Below, piece after piece: positions 37,253-43,932 of a stretch of DNA of 43,932 nucleotides. The stretch covers positions 1 to 43,932 of the forward strand of contig JAISOY010000093.1 in the NCBI GenBank assembly GCA_031275285.1, in the 5' to 3' direction. This stretch comes from Bacteroidales bacterium. GTDB taxonomy: Bacteria > Bacteroidota > Bacteroidia > Bacteroidales > UBA4181. Position 1 is the first letter of the stretch. Every line of letters starts with the position of its first letter. The notes under the pieces were generated by a model, which was not told where the DNA came from, ran no database searches, and saw nothing but the letters and a program-made list of their open reading frames with translations. Both the position numbers and the translations under genes were made by a program.

Positions 37253-38491
37253 ATGAAACTGTTCATTTATCTTATCTCACTCGTTTGCCTCTTTGCTTCC
37301 TGCGGGAGCGCTCAGCTGGAGAAATCCGACAGGTTTATACGTATACAGGGTCCCGACCTGATCACACCCGACGGTAATAAATTCCTGATACAAGGCATTA
37401 ATCTCGGGAACTGGCTTAATCCGGAAGGATATATGTTCTTTTTCTCCAATGTTAATTCCTACCGTACCATTAACGATGCATTCTGTGAAATGGTTGGCCC
37501 TGATTTTACCGCATGGTTCTGGCGTGAGTTCAAGAAGAACTACATCACAAAAGATGATATTGCCTATATCAGGCAGACTGGTATGAATTCCATACGTATC
37601 CCTTTTCACTATAAACTGTTTACCAATGAGGATTATATGGGATTGACGCATGATCAGGACGGCTTTGAAATTATTGACCAGTTGTTGGACTGGTGCAGGA
37701 AAGAAGGGTTGTATGTTATTTTCGATATGCATGATGCTCCCGGCGGACAAACTGGGGATAATATCGATGACAGTTACGGGTATCCTTGGTTGTTCGAAAG
37801 TGAAGAAAGCCAGCAGTTATGTTGTGATATCTGGAAAAATATAGCAAAGAGGTATGCCAACGATACGATCGTATTGGGTTACGACCTGTTGAACGAACCC
37901 ATTGCTCATTATTTCAAGGATGATTATCCGCATCTGAATGCCGCTTTGGAACCTTTTTACAAGAGATGTACCGCCGCTATCCGTGAAGTGGACAAAAACC
38001 ACATCGTATTGCTTGCCGGAGCCCAGTGGAACGCTAATTTCAGTGTTTTCTCCGACTGGAAATTCGATGATAAGATCATGTATACCTGCCATCGTTACTG
38101 GTGCGATACACTCCAAAACAATATCCAGGATTTTGTCGATTTCAGGGATAAAGTGAACCTGCCGATGTACATGGGCGAAACAGGGGAAAATTCTGATGAA
38201 TGGATCGCTGCATGGACACGCCTGATGGAACGCAATAATATAGGATGGCATTACTGGCCCTATAAAAAGATGGCACACCGTGCCTGTATGATGATTATAA
38301 CCCCGCCCGAAAACTGGGATGTCATAGTGGAATACACCAAGAAAGATCGCAGCAGTTTTGCCAAAATAAGGGAAGCCAGACCCGATCAGGCATTGGTAAG
38401 AAAAGCGCTGACCGATTTGCTTGAAAATATGAAATTCACCAATAGCACCAGGTATGAACCCTATACAAAAGCGTTGGGCATGAAGCCATAA
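37253..38491 (+). CDS. GH5 endo/exo-glucanase-like lipoprotein
   Basis: Surface or periplasmic lipoprotein (lipobox FASC, Cys17) of 412 residues with a single family 5 barrel. Motifs: GINLGNWLNPEGYM (48-61), NSIRIPFHYKLF, YVIFDMHDAPGGQTG, acid/base Glu215 in DLLNEPIAH, HRYWCDT and nucleophile Glu309 in MYMGETGEN. The substrate-binding pattern (GNWLNPEG, HDAPGGQ) resembles the exo-beta-1,3-glucanase-like branch of GH5 more than classic endocellulases. Together with GH55, GH3 and GH30 it fits beta-1,3/1,6-glucan breakdown. The subfamily was not determined. Confidence 0.9.
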   Translation: MKLFIYLISLVCLFASCGSAQLEKSDRFIRIQGPDLITPDGNKFLIQGINLGNWLNPEGYMFFFSNVNSYRTINDAFCEMVGPDFTAWFWREFKKNYITKDDIAYIRQTGMNSIRIPFHYKLFTNEDYMGLTHDQDGFEIIDQLLDWCRKEGLYVIFDMHDAPGGQTGDNIDDSYGYPWLFESEESQQLCCDIWKNIAKRYANDTIVLGYDLLNEPIAHYFKDDYPHLNAALEPFYKRCTAAIREVDKNHIVLLAGAQWNANFSVFSDWKFDDKIMYTCHRYWCDTLQNNIQDFVDFRDKVNLPMYMGETGENSDEWIAAWTRLMERNNIGWHYWPYKKMAHRACMMIITPPENWDVIVEYTKKDRSSFAKIREARPDQALVRKALTDLLENMKFTNSTRYEPYTKALGMKP

Positions 38492-38607
38492 ATATTTTAA
38501 ATTCAAAATTTAAGATTCAAAATTCAACGTTAAATCCGGAATCTTGAATCTTGAACTTTAAATCCCGAACTTCCAAATCTTATAAACCTTCATATTTTTA
38601 AACATAC
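38492..38607. repeat. low-complexity spacer
   Basis: The spacer between GH5 and GH3 is made of short permuted repeats (AAATTCAAAATTTAAGATTC-like, then ATCTTGAATCTTGAACTTTA). No coding sense; the partial self-complementarity could fold. Similar junk spacers lie at 40900-41052 and 43541-43585. Confidence 0.5.
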
Positions 38608-40899
38608 ATGAAAAAGATTTTATTCCTGATGCTTCTCTTCCCTCTGGGAATAATGGCACAACCTTCCGATGCGGAAATCAGCCGTAAGGTAAATGCCCTA
38701 CTGAAAAAAATGACCCTCGAAGAAAAGGTCGGACAGATGGCGCAGATTACCCTTGATGTCGTTTGTAAAGGCAAAGACCGTTATTCGAGTTATGAACCGG
38801 TCGAACTGGATATGGATATCCTTCGTGATGCCCTTGTAAAGTACCATGTCGGTTCCATCCTGAACACGGCCAATAACCGTGCCCGTAAACCTGAATTCTG
38901 GGCCAAGACCATCGGTCAGATACAGGATGTAGCCATGAAAGAAACCCGTATGGGGATACCTGTTATTTACGGAATAGATGCTATCCACGGTGTTACCTAT
39001 ACCGACGGCGCCACCATCTTTCCTCATGAACTGGGACTGGCTGCCACATGGAATCTGGAACATGCCCGTAAACTTGGAGAAGTGACCGCTTACGAAACAA
39101 GGGCCAGCAGCATTCCATGGAATTTCTCCCCGGTACTCGACTTAGGTGCTGATCCCCGTTATTCCCGTATGGGAGAAGGAATGGGTGAAGATCCTTATCT
39201 GATATCCCAGTTCGGACGGGAGATCATTAAAGGATACGAAGGTGATAACAACGATATAAGTAATCCTTTCAAAGTGGCCTCATGTGCCAAACATTTCCTT
39301 GGCTATGCCGTACCTATTTCCGGTAAGGACAGGACTCCGGCCTACATTCCCGATAATGTATTGCGCGAATACCATCTTCCTCCATTTGCTGAAGCCATTA
39401 AAGCGGGCACCCACACTTTCATGATCAATTCCGGGCACATCAATGGTGTACCCGTACACGCCAGCTATGAACTGATGACCAAGCTCCTGCGTGAAGAACT
39501 GGGATTTCAGGGATTGATCGTTACCGACTGGGGCGATATTGAAAACCTATACAAACGCGACCGTGTAGCCGCCGATAATAAGGAAGCCCTGAAACTGGCC
39601 ATCAATGCCGGAATCGATATGTCGATGATCTCCTATAATTACGAAGGCTTTTGTAATGACCTGGTAGCTGTCGTAAAAGAAGGCGGTGTAAGCATGAAAC
39701 GCATTGACGATGCGGTAAGACGTATCCTTACACTCAAATACAAACTGAATATTTTCGAAAAACCTGTCAGTGATCCTAAAGATTACCCTGATTTTGGTTC
39801 GGAAAAGTTTGAAAAATATGCTTATGATGCCGCTTCAGAAGCCATCACTTTACTGAAAAACGATAAGAACATTTTACCATTACCCAGAGACGCCAAAGTA
39901 TTGGTAACAGGTCCGACATCCAACAGCATGCGTCCGTTGAACGGCTGCTGGACATATTCATGGCAGGGCGAACTGAGCGATGAATTTGCCGACAGTTATA
40001 ACACTGTTTTTGAGGCCATCCAGAAGAAGATCGGTAAACAGGCCAAATGGATACCCGGTATATCTTTCGGTAAAGTAATGGATTACAGGGTTGAGAACTT
40101 CGATAAATATGAAGAAGCCATTGCTGCAGCCAGGGATGTGGATTATATCATCCTTTGCCTCGGTGAAAATTCCTATGCCGAAAAACCCGGTGATCTGGTC
40201 GACCTGACACTGAGCCGTAAGCAACTGAACTTTGCCAAAGAAATGCTGGCAACCGGAAAACCGGTAATACTGGTACTAGCCGAAGGACGTCCCCGTGTGA
40301 TCCGTGAAATTGCATCGTCTGTGCGCGGAATCCTAATGGCATACTGGCCGGGGAATTTTGGAGGCGACGCATTGGCAGACATCATTTTCGGCGATGTGAA
40401 CCCTTCGGGTAAACTCCCCATCACCTATCCGAGTGCTGTGAATTCTTTAGTAACCTATATACATAAACATTCCGAAGAACAGGTAAAATCTGCCGGTATG
40501 TACAATTATGAAGGTGATTTTTCTCCTGAATTTGAATTCGGATATGGCCTGAGTTACACTACGTTTTCATACGGCAACCTGCAATTAAGCACCAAAGAAC
40601 TGAAAGGCAGCAATCATCTGACCATTACTGTGGATGTAAGCAATACCGGACAAAAGGCAGGTAAAGAAGTCGTACAGTTATATACCAGTGACCTGATAGC
40701 TAGTATCACCCCTGATGTAAAACGTTTGCGCAGGTTTGAGAAAATCCTTTTACAACCCGGCGAAACCAAAAAGGTGACATTCACGATCAATGCAACCGAT
40801 CTCGCTTTTGTCAATGCTCAAAACAAATGGATCACCGAACCCGGCGAGTTTGAAGTAATGATAGGCAATCAAAAAGCTAAATTTAATTATAAACGCTGA
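38608..40899 (+). CDS. beta-glucosidase, GH3
   Basis: Periplasmic exo-acting beta-glucosidase (BglX type) of 763 residues. The signal peptide ends IMAQ. The N-terminal barrel contains EEKVGQMAQ, GIDAIHG, PRYSRMGEGMGEDPYL, KHFLGY and nucleophile Asp307 in GLIVTDWGD. The second alpha/beta domain has VLVTGPTSNSMRPLNG and ILAYWPGN-like ILMAYWPGNFGG, and the C-terminal fibronectin-III domain has EFGYGLSYTTFSY and VQLYTSD. All expected parts are present at normal length. It would turn gluco-oligosaccharides produced by the GH5, GH30 and GH55-like enzymes into glucose. Confidence 0.95.
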   Translation: MKKILFLMLLFPLGIMAQPSDAEISRKVNALLKKMTLEEKVGQMAQITLDVVCKGKDRYSSYEPVELDMDILRDALVKYHVGSILNTANNRARKPEFWAKTIGQIQDVAMKETRMGIPVIYGIDAIHGVTYTDGATIFPHELGLAATWNLEHARKLGEVTAYETRASSIPWNFSPVLDLGADPRYSRMGEGMGEDPYLISQFGREIIKGYEGDNNDISNPFKVASCAKHFLGYAVPISGKDRTPAYIPDNVLREYHLPPFAEAIKAGTHTFMINSGHINGVPVHASYELMTKLLREELGFQGLIVTDWGDIENLYKRDRVAADNKEALKLAINAGIDMSMISYNYEGFCNDLVAVVKEGGVSMKRIDDAVRRILTLKYKLNIFEKPVSDPKDYPDFGSEKFEKYAYDAASEAITLLKNDKNILPLPRDAKVLVTGPTSNSMRPLNGCWTYSWQGELSDEFADSYNTVFEAIQKKIGKQAKWIPGISFGKVMDYRVENFDKYEEAIAAARDVDYIILCLGENSYAEKPGDLVDLTLSRKQLNFAKEMLATGKPVILVLAEGRPRVIREIASSVRGILMAYWPGNFGGDALADIIFGDVNPSGKLPITYPSAVNSLVTYIHKHSEEQVKSAGMYNYEGDFSPEFEFGYGLSYTTFSYGNLQLSTKELKGSNHLTITVDVSNTGQKAGKEVVQLYTSDLIASITPDVKRLRRFEKILLQPGETKKVTFTINATDLAFVNAQNKWITEPGEFEVMIGNQKAKFNYKR

Positions 40900-41052
40900 G
40901 ACGTTGGAAAGTCAAAAAGTTATAAAGTTAAAACGTAAGAAAGTTATAAAGTTCATAATGTCTCAACTTTCAAATATTTGTACTTTACAAACTTTCAGAC
41001 TTTAAAAACATTCAAACTTTAAGAACTTTAAAAACTCAAAAAAACAACAATA
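40900..41052. repeat. low-complexity AT-rich spacer
   Basis: The spacer between GH3 and GH30 consists of permuted GTTATAAAGTT and ACTTT/AAACTTT units on alternating strands. The front (AAAGTTATAAAGTT) is complementary to the rear (AACTTTAAGAACTTT), so a long hairpin is possible. No gene. Confidence 0.55.
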
Positions 41053-42558
41053 ATGAAAAAACACACAAGTAAAAATGTAAAATCCTTACTCCTTGCGGGT
41101 TTCTTATGTATTGCCGTCGCTCTTTCCGCGCAAGAACCACAGACAAGAGAGATAGAAGCCTGGGTAACCCAACCCGACCGATCCGTCCTATTTGGTAAAC
41201 AGGAAAGGAAAATCGCGTTCTCCAACGATAACCGCTGGGGAACTCCCATTGTGATCGATGATCAGCATACCATGCAATCCGTGGATGGTTTCGGGTTCGC
41301 CCTTACCGGAGGAAGCGCCGAGCTGATGATGAAAATGAGCAAGGCGGAACGTACCAAACTATTGAAAGAACTTTTCTCCACCGATGGAGACGCAATCGGT
41401 GTCAGCTATATCAGGCTTACCGTAGGTGCATCCGACCTGAACAGTTTTGTATTCTCATATAACGACCTTAAAGAAGGAGAAACCGATTACGAATTGAAGA
41501 AATTCGATCTGGGGCAGGATAAAAAAGATGTTATTCCGGTAATGAAAGAGATACTGTCCATCGTCCCTGATATCAAAATTATGGCATCACCATGGTCGGC
41601 TCCGGTATGGATGAAAACCAACGGAAAAGTGAAGGCCGGCTCACTCAAGGAAGAATGCTACGATGTGTATGCTCGTTACCTGGTGAAATATATTCAGGAA
41701 ATGAAGAAGCAAGGTATCATCATCGATGCCCTGACTATCCAGAACGAACCCATTAATGCCAACAATACACCCAGTATGCGGATGAATGCAGCGGAACAGA
41801 CTACATTCATCAAAAACAACCTCGGACCGGCTTTAAAGAATGCCAACCTCAAAACCAAAATCGTTCTTTTCGACCACAATCTCGATCGTCCGGATTATCC
41901 GCTTACCGTATTGCGTGACCCGGAAGCAGCCCAATACGTCGACGGTTCAGGTTTCCATCATTATGGTGGCGACCTGACAGCTATGACAATGGTACATAAC
42001 GCGCGTCCCGACAAACACCTCTATTTCACGGAACAGATGGTAGTGGAAAGGCCAGGAGGTAATACGATAGCCATTGCATCACAGGTAAAAAGAATGATCA
42101 TCGGTGTGATGGAGAATTGGAGCCGTAACGTGATCCTTTGGAATTTTGCCGCCGACCCGAGTAACGATCCGCATACCGATGACGGCGGTTGTTCTATGTG
42201 TCAGGGTGCTATAACCCTTGACGGAGATCAGGTAGGTCGTAACATCGCTTATTATGTGATCGCACATGCATCCAAATTTGTTCGTCCCGGTTCGGTACGT
42301 ATCCAATCCACCAACAAAGGCGACCAGTCTGTGCTGCTGACCAGCGACGAGGAACAACGTTCGGTAATACGCGTGGCCACCATCGAAAACAAAGATGCCC
42401 TGTCCAATATCGCGTTCAAAACACCTGACGGTAAAATTGTCCTGATTGTAGCCAACGATACCTACTCTGCAGGCTCTTTCAAAGTACAGTATAAGGGGCA
42501 GTATGCCAATATCAGGCTTCAACCGGGTGCCGTGGGCACTTATGTGTGGGAGCAATAA
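41053..42558 (+). CDS. GH30 glucanase (likely endo-beta-1,6-glucanase)
   Basis: Secreted family 30 retaining glycosidase of 501 residues. The signal peptide ends LSAQ. The barrel shows VDGFGFALTGGSAEL (78-92), SYIRLTVGASDLN, ASPWSAPVWMKTNG (178-191), acid/base Glu232 in LTIQNEP and nucleophile Glu327 in LYFTEQMV. It is followed by the GH30 beta-sandwich with FVRPGSVRI and KIVLIVANDT. It resembles the Bacteroides beta-1,6-glucanase group (GH30_3) that acts with GH3 on yeast-type glucan. Glucosylceramidase-type activity is an alternative. It is followed after 25 bp by the sugar kinase. Confidence 0.92.
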   Translation: MKKHTSKNVKSLLLAGFLCIAVALSAQEPQTREIEAWVTQPDRSVLFGKQERKIAFSNDNRWGTPIVIDDQHTMQSVDGFGFALTGGSAELMMKMSKAERTKLLKELFSTDGDAIGVSYIRLTVGASDLNSFVFSYNDLKEGETDYELKKFDLGQDKKDVIPVMKEILSIVPDIKIMASPWSAPVWMKTNGKVKAGSLKEECYDVYARYLVKYIQEMKKQGIIIDALTIQNEPINANNTPSMRMNAAEQTTFIKNNLGPALKNANLKTKIVLFDHNLDRPDYPLTVLRDPEAAQYVDGSGFHHYGGDLTAMTMVHNARPDKHLYFTEQMVVERPGGNTIAIASQVKRMIIGVMENWSRNVILWNFAADPSNDPHTDDGGCSMCQGAITLDGDQVGRNIAYYVIAHASKFVRPGSVRIQSTNKGDQSVLLTSDEEQRSVIRVATIENKDALSNIAFKTPDGKIVLIVANDTYSAGSFKVQYKGQYANIRLQPGAVGTYVWEQ

Positions 42559-42583
42559 ACCAGGTTTATCATTAAAAAACGAT

Positions 42584-43540
42584 ATGAATCAGCAAAACGA
42601 TACCTATCTCGGTCTTGATTTCGGAGGCACCAAGTTGCTCGTCGGCGAAGTAGACTCCAACGGACAGGTACTTAAATACAAACGGTACGATACCGGCTAT
42701 ATCAACCAGCATTGCGCTCTGGATATCATGAAGAGCTCCGTTGATGATTACATCGGAACGGTAGGATGGGCCAATGGCAAAAAGCCCGTAGCTATGGGCG
42801 TAGGTCTGATAGGCCGTGTGGATAATGCCGGTGGAATCTGGTTACAGATGGACCCGAAAAGAACCGATCCTGTGCCGCTTGCAGCGAATCTATCCACCAT
42901 CTACGAAATGCCGTGTTATATCGATAACGATGTGAAAAGCGCCACCCGTGCCGAAAAAATGTTCGGACATGGAAAGGTGTCCAATGATTTTATTTACATC
43001 AATGTCGGGACAGGTATTGCTGCCGGATGTGTTATCAACGGGAACCTTGTCAGAGGAAGCCATTTCAATGCAGGGGAAGTCGGACATACCCATTCCGGGC
43101 TGGATGTCGGCATCCGTTGTGGTTGCGGAAGAGAGAACTGTGTCGAGGTCATTGCCTCGGGATTAGGAATGGACAGGTGTGCGCGTTTTCTTTTTCCTCA
43201 ATACCGGACCAACCTCAATATTTCTCCCGATGAAGGACAGAGGGTCGATACGCGTGAAGTATTCGAACTGAGTATGAAAGGCGACAGGCTTTGCGTACAA
43301 TTAGTGGTGAATGCGACAAAAGCATTGGCCAATCTGATCATGAACATGGTAAGGATGAGCGATCCGGACACGATTGTGCTTGGTGGCGGTATCCTTTCCG
43401 ATGGATATATTTACTCGAGGGTATTGGAAAAGTTGAATCCGACAACTGTCCGTTTTGTTAAGAACGGTATAGTGCTGACCAAACTGGATCCGGATTTTAT
43501 CGGTCTGATCGGTGCCGGAGCTGTTGCCATGAATATGTAA
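42584..43540 (+). CDS. ROK family sugar kinase (probable glucokinase)
   Basis: Cytoplasmic ROK kinase of 318 residues, probably phosphorylating glucose released by the preceding enzymes. The frame is open from 42503 inside the GH30 gene, but the ATG at 42584 (MNQQNDTYLGLDFGGTK) is the natural start. Motifs: phosphate loop LGLDFGGTKL (9-18), CYIDNDVKSATRAE, INVGTGIAAG, the zinc motif GHTHSGLD followed by CGCGRENCVE, and the nucleotide-binding VLGGGILSDG. All key parts are intact. No DNA-binding domain is present, so it is a kinase and not a ROK repressor. Confidence 0.93.
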   Translation: MNQQNDTYLGLDFGGTKLLVGEVDSNGQVLKYKRYDTGYINQHCALDIMKSSVDDYIGTVGWANGKKPVAMGVGLIGRVDNAGGIWLQMDPKRTDPVPLAANLSTIYEMPCYIDNDVKSATRAEKMFGHGKVSNDFIYINVGTGIAAGCVINGNLVRGSHFNAGEVGHTHSGLDVGIRCGCGRENCVEVIASGLGMDRCARFLFPQYRTNLNISPDEGQRVDTREVFELSMKGDRLCVQLVVNATKALANLIMNMVRMSDPDTIVLGGGILSDGYIYSRVLEKLNPTTVRFVKNGIVLTKLDPDFIGLIGAGAVAMNM

Positions 43541-43600
43541 ATAATTGAAAATGGAGAATGGAGAATTGAAAATTAAGGTAATCTGCAATTATTTGCGTGA

Positions 43601-43615
43601 GGAATGCGTCATTCC
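43601..43615. terminator. small hairpin after the kinase gene
   Basis: GGAATG-CGT-CATTCC forms a perfect 6-bp stem in the 225-bp spacer after the ROK gene, without a following T-run. It may be a weak terminator or processing site. Confidence 0.3.
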
Positions 43616-43765
43616 ACTTGAAAATGGCAAATTCCACTGTATAGCTCATTATCAATAAAATAATCAATTATATTTTCCAGTATTCTTCTTAATGTTATTT
43701 CTACATTAAGCATCGCTAAAAAGCCGCAAATGCACGTTTGTAATATATGTAAATAAAATATCAAG

Positions 43766-43932
43766 ATGAGAATGAGTATCACCATTGCGAAAGATGAAGT
43801 TGAGTTCGACCGTATTGCGGCTTGGCGGATAATCAGGGAAATACTTTCGGATCCGAAAAGTGTGATTGGATTATCTACGGGAAAAACTACCAAAAATATC
43901 CACATGCTGGTCGGCAGTATCTATGAACAAAA
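43766..43932 (+). CDS. glucosamine-6-phosphate deaminase-like protein (5' part only)
   Basis: The first 55 codons of a gene cut by the window edge. The sequence MRMSITIAKDEVEFDRIAAW leads to VIGLSTGKTTKNIHMLVGSI, whose GLSTGKTT matches the phosphate-binding GLxTGxTP motif of the NagB/6-phosphogluconolactonase sugar-phosphate isomerase family. The frame has no stop up to the edge. It follows the ROK kinase on the same strand, so it may process a sugar phosphate made there. The catalytic Asp, His and Glu lie outside the window, so NagB and NagB-like paralogue cannot be separated. Confidence 0.7.
   Translation, partial: MRMSITIAKDEVEFDRIAAWRIIREILSDPKSVIGLSTGKTTKNIHMLVGSIYEQ

Overview
The window reads as a chromosomal segment of a saccharolytic member of the Bacteroidales (Bacteroidetes). 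The evidence is the high density of secreted glycoside hydrolases with signal peptides ending in AQ or lipoboxes, a Nudix-type AraR regulator, DUF4421 and DUF1080 proteins, a glycogen-synthase-like protein reduced to its N-terminal domain, and several TAnnTTTG-type -7 promoter boxes. No rRNA, tRNA, CRISPR array, transposase or integrase gene was seen. No SusC/SusD pair lies in the window.

Left arm (1-12.8 kb, all minus strand): an arabinose/galactose-type glycan cluster. In transcription order it holds a double GH43, a decayed gene remnant, a large GH2 beta-galactosidase, a GH43-like/GH51 fusion, a GH51 arabinofuranosidase, the AraR regulator, a 5'-truncated GH2 remnant and a GH29 alpha-L-fucosidase that runs off the left edge. 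Two nearly identical imperfect palindromes (TAAGTGT-N7-ACATTTA), one before the GH43 gene and one before the decayed gene, are candidate AraR operators. Together the enzymes would strip arabinose, galactose and fucose from arabinan- or arabinogalactan-like side chains.

Middle (12.9-21.8 kb, minus strand): mostly housekeeping. It holds a DUF4421 outer-membrane-type protein, an asparagine-synthetase homologue without the glutaminase cysteine, glyA, a PolB-like 3'-5' exonuclease, slyD, a membrane-anchored C45 acyltransferase-like protein, a CvpA-family protein and the degenerate GT5 protein.

Right of 22.0 kb all but one gene are on the plus strand. Cardiolipin synthase and glutamate dehydrogenase come first. 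They are followed by a lipoprotein glycerophosphodiesterase, a truncated GH42 pseudogene, an unusual endonuclease/exonuclease/phosphatase plus calcineurin-type phosphoesterase fusion, two DUF1080 proteins, an SPL-type radical SAM protein and a ThuA-like protein.

Right arm (32.8-43.9 kb): a GH20-like protein, a GH55-like double beta-helix fused to an SMP-30-type propeller, GH5, GH3, GH30, a ROK sugar kinase and the start of a glucosamine-6-phosphate-deaminase-like gene. The set looks like a beta-1,3/beta-1,6-glucan degradation cluster feeding glucose to a kinase. Three decayed glycosidase or glycosidase-like genes, dispersed inverted-repeat elements and low-complexity spacers suggest ongoing remodelling of the carbohydrate loci.
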